From Desulfamplus sp. (GTDB lineage Bacteria; Desulfobacterota; Desulfobacteria; Desulfobacterales; Desulfobacteraceae): 5,099 bases of DNA. The DNA lies in NCBI GenBank assembly GCA_015232935.1, contig JADFYT010000183.1, positions 1-5,099 of the forward strand, read 5' to 3'. This document shows, in pieces, positions 1-5,099 of this stretch. Position 1 is the stretch's first letter, and each line of letters begins with the position of its first letter. The notes beneath the pieces are model-generated. The model did no database searches. It was given only the letters and a program-made list of their open reading frames with translations, and was not told the origin of the DNA. A program made the position numbers and the translations under genes.

Positions 1-1925
1 GTCTCCTCTTTATCAAACTGCTTTGGAATTATGTCAGTAACTCCGCCTTTGGGCACAGATATCATGGTCACATCAGCGGTCGTACCCACAACATATCTGA
101 CAGTCCACGTTTCTGTCTTTGTGGCAGAACTTGTCTTGAAACTGTCCATCCTTCCGTCAGGAAAAGGTACGGCATTTGAATTAAGAACAGGTACAGGAGC
201 ATTGGGATTTTTCTCTACCACAAGAGAATCATCACCAGTAATAAGAGATGGGGAATTTGCAGTTGCTTCAGGGACAATGCAGGTTAACGTCCATACTTCT
301 GTTTTGGCACTGTAACCAAGTTTTGGAGATATAATCTCGCCCTTGCCTGATATTGAATTTACCACACCACCTGATGGTTCAAAATTTTCCCCATCATCTG
401 CAAGCAAGATCCCCTTGCCTTCTGTCCCCATCCATACATAATCACTTCCGCCATCATCGCACAGAACGGTCAGCACAGCAGCCTGCGTGGAGTACAGGCC
501 AAACCACTCCTCGGTATTGTTGCTGTTCCAGTTCATTCCGCCATCAACAGAGCGAAAGAGATTTCCCTGGCCAAGATAGCCAGTACCAACATATACGGTA
601 TTGTGGTCGTCAGGATCAACGCTGATGGCACTGTTGCCTTTAATATAAGGATCAATCCAGTTCTGACCTGATCTTGGATTCAATGTTGATTTGCTTATAT
701 TTTCCCAGTTTCTGCCGCTGTCAGTTGATTTATAGACACCGCCACCGTTTGTTCCGGCATACATGATATGTGAATCATATCCAGGTGTCACAGCGATGGA
801 TGTAACATGGGTAGTTGTACCACCATCAGTTTCTGCTGTAACAGATACCATGCCTTCAGCAGGAGACGGGTTAGGCGTTGAATATAGTGTGCTCGTTGCT
901 CTACCGCTCCTCTGAATCTGAGTACCATCCGCATTCATACCGGATGTCACTGCAAAATCAGGATCAAAGAAACCTCCGGTATTGTAGGTTCTAAAAGAGA
1001 CGGGAACGCCATCCTGCACGGCATTACCATTCGCATCAGCAAGGTCCGCATAAACATTATCAGCAAGACCTGACAACCATAACCCTGAGATGTTGTGATA
1101 TTGAAGCGAAAGATCAAAAGCCTCTCCAACAGGAAGGCCGGAGTTGTCATAATGCGTAAAGTAAATACGGATGGATTGAGTTACACCACTTGATGAACAG
1201 ACTACCTCGGCAATGCCGGGTATTTTAGGTGCTATCAAAGATACTTTTACAGTGCCGGAGCCGTCAATTGTGGCAACCTTGTATGTTTTCTGGCCATTAC
1301 TGAAAGTTCCAACAGTTGTTGTAAAATTAACTGCTGTATTGTTGACAACCGGAACACCGTTGGCTTCGGTTATTGATGCGGTTATTTCAACAGATTTAAT
1401 ACCATCGGCAGGAATACTTGTGGCCTCTGATGAGAGCACAATAGATGCTGTTTTTGAAAAATTTACCTGAACCAGCTGAGTAACACCACTTGACTCGCAG
1501 GTTACCTCTGCAACTCCTGGCTCTGATGGTGATATCAATGAGACAGTAACTCCTCCTGAATCATCAATAGTGGTAGTTTGATAGCTCTGTGAACCATTTC
1601 TGAATTTGCCAAAGTTGGTTTTAAATGATACTGCGGTGTAAGCTCTCACAGGTGCTCCGGCACTGTCCAAGACAACGGCACTGATGGCAACAGAACTTGT
1701 ACCGTCTCCGCTGACACTTGGGGAGCCTACTGTAAGGGATATAGTTGCTGTTTGATCCGGAGATCCCGAAGAGCCGCATCCCGTAAAAAAAAGTCCGGCC
1801 TGTACTATTATAATAACAGCTATCAACAATGAATAATTAGTTTTTTTATAATCAGCAATCCTGTGTTTTATTCTTGTATATTTAGCCAATATGGTATTAT
1901 CAAATACTAAGTGGTTCAATTTCAT
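1..1925 (-). CDS. Multi-domain outer-membrane lipoprotein: tandem Big_1 (invasin-like) Ig domains plus Asp-box propeller blades; 3' end beyond window
   Basis: The frame is open from an ATG at 1925 to the window edge: 641 codons and no stop, so the C terminus is missing. The ATG follows a strong GGAGGG seven bases upstream, and no better start lies nearby. Residues 1-31 are a long, basic N-region, 32-48 are hydrophobic, and F-T-G-C (Cys50) is a plausible but non-ideal lipobox; Gly51 predicts outer-membrane sorting. Mature domains, in order: Big_1-like Ig domains at about 58-157 and 158-257 (each ending E-V-x-C-x-S-S-G-V-T-Q); a more divergent Ig-like domain at about 259-375 around VYADLADANGNAVQDGVPVSF; three Asp-box blades at about 385-519; and a region with two K-T-E-x-W-T motifs (541-546 and 603-608). 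No catalytic motif is visible. Big_1 domains are typical of invasin/intimin-like surface proteins, and Asp-boxes of extracellular beta-propellers. The gene starts 29 bases after pilQ, which suggests cotranscription. A pilus-linked adhesin or surface-binding role is inference. Confidence 0.9.
   Translation of the reverse strand, partial: MKLNHLVFDNTILAKYTRIKHRIADYKKTNYSLLIAVIIIVQAGLFFTGCGSSGSPDQTATISLTVGSPSVSGDGTSSVAISAVVLDSAGAPVRAYTAVSFKTNFGKFRNGSQSYQTTTIDDSGGVTVSLISPSEPGVAEVTCESSGVTQLVQVNFSKTASIVLSSEATSIPADGIKSVEITASITEANGVPVVNNTAVNFTTTVGTFSNGQKTYKVATIDGSGTVKVSLIAPKIPGIAEVVCSSSGVTQSIRIYFTHYDNSGLPVGEAFDLSLQYHNISGLWLSGLADNVYADLADANGNAVQDGVPVSFRTYNTGGFFDPDFAVTSGMNADGTQIQRSGRATSTLYSTPNPSPAEGMVSVTAETDGGTTTHVTSIAVTPGYDSHIMYAGTNGGGVYKSTDSGRNWENISKSTLNPRSGQNWIDPYIKGNSAISVDPDDHNTVYVGTGYLGQGNLFRSVDGGMNWNSNNTEEWFGLYSTQAAVLTVLCDDGGSDYVWMGTEGKGILLADDGENFEPSGGVVNSISGKGEIISPKLGYSAKTEVWTLTCIVPEATANSPSLITGDDSLVVEKNPNAPVPVLNSNAVPFPDGRMDSFKTSSATKTETWTVRYVVGTTADVTMISVPKGGVTDIIPKQFDKEE
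90..305 (-). repeat. Two K-T-E-x-W-T motif repeats, 62 residues apart
   Basis: YSAKTEVWTLTCI (residues 538-550) and SSATKTETWTVRYV (residues 599-612) share K-T-E-[VT]-W-T-[LV] with 186-base spacing. The DNA is similar over the motif. This looks like the first units of a repeated beta-strand module that probably continues beyond the left edge. I cannot assign the module to a named family with confidence. Confidence 0.6.
369..773 (-). repeat. Three consecutive Asp-box (BNR/sortilin-like) beta-propeller blades
   Basis: Three copies of the pattern aromatic/hydrophobic-x-G-T-x-G-x-G-[VLI]-x-x-S-x-D-x-G-x-N-W are encoded. Copy 1 has MYAGTNGGGVYKSTDSGRNW (residues 388-407). Copy 2 has VYVGTG, then LFRSVDGGMNW (residues 456-466). 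Copy 3 is weaker, with VWMGTEGKGILLADDGENF (residues 497-515). The S-x-D-x-G-x-x-W box is the classic Asp-box turn of sialidases, sortilin/VPS10 proteins and the YCF48/photosystem II stability factor family. No sialidase active-site arginine set is evident, so a binding or structural role is likelier than an enzyme. Confidence 0.8.
1155..1754 (-). repeat. Tandem pair of 100-codon Big_1-type Ig-like repeats
   Basis: Two adjacent units at 1754-1455 and 1454-1155 encode residues 58-157 and 158-257. The register is exactly 300 bases: on the plus strand, taacaccacttga at 1481 matches ttacaccacttga at 1181. Shared protein landmarks are S-V-x-I-[ST]-A, the A-V-x-F-x-T core, G-x-F-x-N-G, the T-I-D-x-S-G turn, [AV]-x-V-S-L-I, P-G-[VI]-A-E-V and C-x-S-S-G-V-T-Q. 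Identity is moderate at the DNA level, so this is an internal duplication that has diverged. Confidence 0.85.
1776..1925 (-). other. Predicted lipoprotein signal peptide of the Ig/Asp-box protein
   Basis: Residues 1-50 end in G-L-F-F-T-G-C. A basic stretch (Lys15, Arg18, Lys20, His21, Arg22, Lys27, Lys28) precedes a hydrophobic core LLIAVIIIVQAGLFF. The N-region is unusually long and the -3 residue is Phe instead of Leu, so the lipobox is imperfect. Gly at +2 is not a retention (Asp) signal. If signal peptidase II does not cut here, the same segment could serve as an N-terminal membrane anchor. Confidence 0.7.
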
Positions 1926-1932
1926 CTAAAAT

Positions 1933-1938
1933 CCCTCC
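1933..1938 (-). promoter_or_regulatory. Ribosome binding site of the Ig/Asp-box lipoprotein gene
   Basis: GGAGGG on the minus strand, seven bases before the ATG at 1925. It is a near-consensus Shine-Dalgarno, stronger than the one in front of pilQ, and it fixes the start codon despite the unusually long N-region. It lies in the 29-base pilQ-lipoprotein gap, which shows no hairpin or T-run that could terminate transcription. Confidence 0.85.
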
Positions 1939-1954
1939 GGAAAGATATAGTGGC

Positions 1955-4546
1955 CTATAGTTTATTGTCTTTCTGATCAAGCTGAACAATTGTAGGAGTA
2001 ATAAATATCAACAGCTCGTTTTTTTTGTCAGTGCTTGTATCTGATCTGAAAATCTGTCCCAGATATGGAATATTTGAGAGTAGAGGAAAGCCTGTCCTTC
2101 CTTCAGATACGGTAGATTTTACAATACCGCCAATTACAATTGTGTTTCCGTCATTTACAAGAAGCTCTGTATTTGCCTCACTGGTAGAAAGAGAAGGAAT
2201 GCCTCCAACCGTTCCTGACACTTCATTTTTGCTTATTTTAAGTGTCATCTTGACTCTTTGATCAGGCGTAACTCCTGGGGTGACTTCAAGAGAAAGTTTT
2301 ATTGGCTTAAAAGCAATAACAGGATTACCGTTTTCGTCAACACCGCTTTGATAGCCGTACTCAAGTCCCTGATCAATCTTTGCTGTTTTGTTATCAAGGG
2401 TGATTATTTTTGGAGAGGATATTATCTTGGTATCTCCAGTCAACTCTGATGCAGCAAGTCTTGCATCCAGGAGAAGCGGTGTACCTGCAAGACGGTTAAA
2501 TGTGTACCCAATACCTGAAGATGCATTTACAGGATGGTTCATGGCCACATCAAAGCCATACAGACCACCGATATCATCACGATAGACATCCTGACTGGAC
2601 ATACCCCAGTTAACACCCAGTTCGCGGGAGAAATCCTTTGTCACTTCCACAATTCTGGCTGAAATCATGATTTGAGGGGTTACTTTATCAAGTTTATATA
2701 TTAACTGTTTTGCCTTTTCTATTTTTCCCTTGGTATCGGTCAGGATTATCATATTGGTTCTTTGATCCACGGTTATCGTACCACCACCAGTATTGCCACC
2801 ACCGGTACTGGTTCCACCGCTCGAAGATCTTGAAGGTGTAAGCAGTTTTTCAATATGAGGCTTTATATCTGTTTCCGCATTGGCGTAGTTTATTGGAATG
2901 TATTCTGTGAACATGGGTTCTTGCTGTTTTTTTTGTTCTTGAGCCTGTATCTTGGCAGCAAACAATGCAGCCTTTTCATCTTCTTCCCTTTTGATAGTCT
3001 GCATGGTGGCAATACGGACAATAGAACCTTCCTTTTTCTTACCAAGCCCGTTCATTTTAAGGATAAGATCAAGTATCTCATCCCAGGGAGCAGGTTTTTC
3101 AAGGGTGAGAGTAACAGTACCTGTAACATCCTTATCAACCGCAAAATTTTCACCGCTTACGGTCTGCAGAATCCTGAATACATTTTTTATATCTGTCTCA
3201 TAAAAATCAAGGCTTATCTCTTCGCCTGTGTAAACCGGATTTTCGTCGAAAAAGTTATCCTGGTTCTCATCAAAATCCTGATCCTGCGCATTGGAAGATT
3301 GATCCTGCATTGCAATTGCCTCCAGATCCTCTGGTTCGGAATCAGAGTCATCGGCACTTGTTGACTGAGAAGCTCCGGGATTTTGAGAGCTCCCGGCAAG
3401 CTGGAGATTCTGTAAAACTTCAGGATTTTGACTGGAAGGTCTATTTTGCGTATTGCCGTCTATTTCATAAACAGGCTGTCCAAGACCGGCTGAAGATCCG
3501 CCTGCAATTGCCAGACTTTCTCCTTCAAGCTTCATGGGTTTAACAGATGATGGTTCAAGAAACAGGGTCAAGCGATTTTGCTCCTGCAAAATATGGTATG
3601 GCACCCTTTCTCTGAGCACAATATGAATCTTGGATGCAGCCTGATTAGCAGTACGATCAACTGGTACAATCTTGTCAACCGCGGAATTAAAATAGGTAGT
3701 AACAAGTTGACGCCGGTGATATTCAGGAATATCAGTATTGTAGAGATTGAGTTGAAGCTCGTTATTAAACTGGCTTCGCTGCATGTCATATTTCACAGGG
3801 TTAGATGTATTTATAACAATAGATGTTTCGCCCTCGTCACCTGCATGAAAATCAATGCCTGTAACCAAAGCCTTTTTTCCATAATTCTCTGGAAATGCCG
3901 AAGATGCATTGCTTGTCGGCCTGTTTTCTGCAGAGCTGCTACTGTAGGTCTGCTCGGTACTACTGTTATAGGTCTGCTTTGATGCAGCAGAGTTTGCAGG
4001 ATTTATATCGGAAGGTTCTGATTCTGTGAAAAGATTAGTTTCTTCAAAAGAGGACATCCCGGAAGACGATGTGGACAAATGCCCGCTTCTATAAAAAAAG
4101 AGCGTAAGTAAAGTATTATTTTCCTGAACCTGATAACCAAGATTTTCTCTCAACAACACTTTGATGACTACAGTCTTCTTTGTATTATCAGCATAAGATA
4201 CGGACAATGCGGAGACTTCCATGCCATCCGGAACAGATGGCTGAACGAATTTATCTCCTATTACAACGTCATGAAGGTAAACCATAACTCCTAACGGGAA
4301 ATCCTGCTTGACCGCAGAATATCTCATTTTGCCATTTCCATTAATCAACAGATTTATTGTGTCTGTATTGATCTTGAGATCAATGGACTTAAGCTGAATT
4401 TGATCCGGAGAGACTTTACCTTTATCCGCAGAGTTTTTACCCAACTGAGCAGAAGATGTGATGCATCCTGCAAAAACGAACAGACACCACACAAAACATG
4501 CCGACTTAAACGCAATTCTAGATCCAGTGAATAATAAATAAGACAT
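1955..4546 (-). CDS. pilQ: PilQ, type IV pilus outer-membrane secretin (lipoprotein form)
   Basis: PilQ forms the multimeric outer-membrane pore through which the type IV pilus extends and retracts. This one is 863 residues and complete. Residues 1-28 form a lipoprotein signal ending F-A-G-C (Cys28; Ile29 at +2 predicts outer membrane). Two AMIN domains, which bind peptidoglycan in the family, lie at about 51-152 and 226-332. They are joined by a Ser/Asn/Gln linker with QTYNSS/QTYSSS repeats, and the second is followed by an SSQNP-containing acidic linker (about 370-436). Then come the STN/N0 domain (about 443-514, L-D-F-Y-x-T-D-I-K-N-V-F-R), an N1 secretin domain (about 546-622) with a Gly/Ser/Thr loop at 574-590, and the secretin core (about 625-855). 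Signatures in the core are ISSPKIITLDNKTAKI (709-724) and FPLLSNIPYLGQIFR (820-834), with ELLIFITPTIV near the C terminus. The ATG sits one base after the pilP stop, with AAGGG five bases upstream. No defect is seen. Confidence 0.97.
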   Translation of the reverse strand: MSYLLFTGSRIAFKSACFVWCLFVFAGCITSSAQLGKNSADKGKVSPDQIQLKSIDLKINTDTINLLINGNGKMRYSAVKQDFPLGVMVYLHDVVIGDKFVQPSVPDGMEVSALSVSYADNTKKTVVIKVLLRENLGYQVQENNTLLTLFFYRSGHLSTSSSGMSSFEETNLFTESEPSDINPANSAASKQTYNSSTEQTYSSSSAENRPTSNASSAFPENYGKKALVTGIDFHAGDEGETSIVINTSNPVKYDMQRSQFNNELQLNLYNTDIPEYHRRQLVTTYFNSAVDKIVPVDRTANQAASKIHIVLRERVPYHILQEQNRLTLFLEPSSVKPMKLEGESLAIAGGSSAGLGQPVYEIDGNTQNRPSSQNPEVLQNLQLAGSSQNPGASQSTSADDSDSEPEDLEAIAMQDQSSNAQDQDFDENQDNFFDENPVYTGEEISLDFYETDIKNVFRILQTVSGENFAVDKDVTGTVTLTLEKPAPWDEILDLILKMNGLGKKKEGSIVRIATMQTIKREEDEKAALFAAKIQAQEQKKQQEPMFTEYIPINYANAETDIKPHIEKLLTPSRSSSGGTSTGGGNTGGGTITVDQRTNMIILTDTKGKIEKAKQLIYKLDKVTPQIMISARIVEVTKDFSRELGVNWGMSSQDVYRDDIGGLYGFDVAMNHPVNASSGIGYTFNRLAGTPLLLDARLAASELTGDTKIISSPKIITLDNKTAKIDQGLEYGYQSGVDENGNPVIAFKPIKLSLEVTPGVTPDQRVKMTLKISKNEVSGTVGGIPSLSTSEANTELLVNDGNTIVIGGIVKSTVSEGRTGFPLLSNIPYLGQIFRSDTSTDKKNELLIFITPTIVQLDQKDNKL
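4463..4546 (-). other. Lipoprotein signal peptide of PilQ
   Basis: Residues 1-28: a short basic region (Arg10, Lys14), the hydrophobic stretch ACFVWCLFVFAG, and the cleavage cysteine at 28 in F-A-G-C. Like the neighbouring lipoprotein it has Phe at -3. Cys17 and Cys21 lie earlier in the hydrophobic segment but lack a lipobox context. A lipidated secretin would be self-targeting to the outer membrane. Confidence 0.75.
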
Positions 4547-4547
4547 A

Positions 4548-5099
4548 TCAACCCTTATCTTCCAACTTGTTCAGTTTCAACTCTTGAAAACGATCAACAA
4601 CGTTTCCCTTATAGTCTTTAACTTTTTCCTGTATTACTAGCTTATCCTTTTCTATACTTATAATCTGTCCGGAATTGCGTCCAATATAGGTTCCAATATT
4701 AACTATATAGCCTTTCCCTGTAGCTTCTTGAACCATGGCAACACTTCCTGACTCTCTTGTCAGTATTGCAACAAGCTTCATCTGACCATAATCCAGTTTT
4801 TCAAGAGGGGTCAGAATTCTTTGCGGAATATCCTCTTCAAATCCCTCCTGAGTCACTTCAACAGGAGGTTTCTCTTTTATAAGTGGTTCAAAAGGATCAG
4901 TCTTGCCTTTTGCGATGTAAAAAAGTTTCTCTTCGCTAATCCTCCCATCAATACTACCAGCAGGCAATAACGCTTTGTTTTCACTGCTTCCGGTCATGAC
5001 ATCAAAGGATGAAACTGTTTCTGCGGTAGCTATCATGTCGGCATTTTCCGTGGAGAGTTTCTCATCTGGAAGAATATCTGTTTTATTTTTAGCCACAGA
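4548..5099 (-). CDS. pilP: PilP, type IV pilus assembly (periplasmic lipoprotein partner of PilQ), N terminus missing
   Basis: PilP connects the inner-membrane PilM/N/O complex to PilQ. In studied systems its folded C-terminal beta domain contacts the PilQ N domains. The frame is open to the right edge. The first possible start is a GTG at 5096, but the frame continues upstream of it (TCT) and the encoded N terminus has no signal peptide. PilP proteins normally begin with a lipoprotein signal, so the true start very likely lies outside the window. Counting from that GTG, residues 1-65 are a polar linker, and Y-I-A-K-G-K-T-D-P-F-E-P-L (60-72) is the typical PilP entry motif. TPLEKLDYGQMKLVAIL (96-112) and VNIGTYIGRNSGQIISIEKD (132-151) follow, forming the beta domain, and the protein ends L-E-D-K-G. 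It is followed one base later by pilQ, the standard pilMNOPQ order. Confidence 0.93.
   Translation of the reverse strand, partial: SVAKNKTDILPDEKLSTENADMIATAETVSSFDVMTGSSENKALLPAGSIDGRISEEKLFYIAKGKTDPFEPLIKEKPPVEVTQEGFEEDIPQRILTPLEKLDYGQMKLVAILTRESGSVAMVQEATGKGYIVNIGTYIGRNSGQIISIEKDKLVIQEKVKDYKGNVVDRFQELKLNKLEDKG
4552..4556 (-). promoter_or_regulatory. Ribosome binding site of pilQ inside the pilP 3' end
   Basis: AAGGG on the minus strand lies five bases before the pilQ ATG and is formed by the last Lys-Gly codons of pilP. The pilP TGA (4550-4548) and the pilQ ATG (4546) are one base apart, so ribosomes finishing pilP can readily reinitiate. This points to translational coupling and matched dosage of the two partners. 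Confidence 0.75.

Noticed and set aside
31..315. 94-codon plus-strand open frame at the left edge
   Set aside because: It is the reverse complement of the lipoprotein W-repeat region. The minus-strand frame is open for 641 codons with a signal peptide and domain motifs, so the plus-strand frame is a shadow.
369..773. Sialidase function for the Asp-box region
   Set aside because: Asp-boxes alone do not indicate sialidase. There are only three blades, and no F/Y-R-I-P motif or arginine triad is visible.
947..1150. 67-codon minus-strand open frame
   Set aside because: It overlaps the lipoprotein gene in a different frame and lacks a ribosome binding site; the main frame carries the domain signatures.
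1213..1470. 85-codon plus-strand open frame with hydrophobic, Val/Thr-rich product
   Set aside because: It is antisense to the second Big_1 repeat; its composition follows from the complementary beta-strand codons.
1926..1954. Possible terminator or promoter between pilQ and the lipoprotein gene
   Set aside because: The 29-base gap has no stable inverted repeat followed by a T-run, and it is too short to hold a convincing -35/-10 pair along with the Shine-Dalgarno.
2855..3364. 169-codon open frame on the plus strand within pilQ
   Set aside because: It lies wholly antisense to the clearly conserved PilQ N0/N1 coding region, encodes a Cys/Phe/Ile-rich product typical of antisense translation, and has no ribosome binding site or recognisable domain.
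3578..3982. 134-codon plus-strand open frame within pilQ
   Set aside because: It is antisense to the second AMIN domain and the preceding linker, its composition is rich in Cys and Ile, and no initiation signal or motif supports it.

Overview
The window reads as a minus-strand operon fragment from a Gram-negative bacterium. It holds the 3' end of a type IV pilus assembly cluster followed by a large accessory lipoprotein gene. In transcription order (right to left) it contains the C-terminal part of pilP, a complete pilQ, and the first 641 codons of a multi-domain lipoprotein gene that runs off the left edge. Base composition is moderate and AT-leaning. The pilP-pilQ order, the two-AMIN PilQ with long Ser/Asn/Gln and acidic linkers, and a partner protein with Ig-like and Asp-box repeats suggest a deltaproteobacterium (Desulfobacterota, perhaps Desulfobacterales-like). 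That placement is inferred from style only; no taxonomic marker gene is present.

Layout. 5099-4548 (-): PilP, the inner-membrane/periplasmic link of the pilus machine, cut at its N terminus by the window edge. 4546-1955 (-): PilQ, the outer-membrane secretin, 863 residues. Only one base separates the pilP stop from the pilQ start, so the two are probably translationally coupled. 1954-1926: a 29-base gap that carries a strong Shine-Dalgarno and has no room for a terminator. 1925-1 (-): a predicted outer-membrane lipoprotein, 3' end outside the window. It has two 100-residue bacterial Ig-like (Big_1/invasin-like) domains in tandem, a third more divergent Ig-like domain, three Asp-box (BNR/sortilin-like) propeller blades, and the start of a Trp-containing K-T-E-x-W-T repeat region.

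How they fit together. PilP is known in other systems to dock onto the periplasmic N domains of PilQ, connecting the inner-membrane PilM/N/O platform to the outer-membrane pore. PilQ here carries its own lipobox and so may reach the outer membrane without a separate pilotin. The downstream lipoprotein is arranged as part of the same transcription unit and built like an adhesin or extracellular binding protein. A pilus-associated role is a reasonable guess, but nothing in the sequence proves it.

The plus strand holds no gene I can support; its open frames are all antisense to these three genes. I saw no RNA genes, mobile elements, CRISPR arrays, promoters or rho-independent terminators. The most interesting item is the unusual lipoprotein directly behind pilQ.
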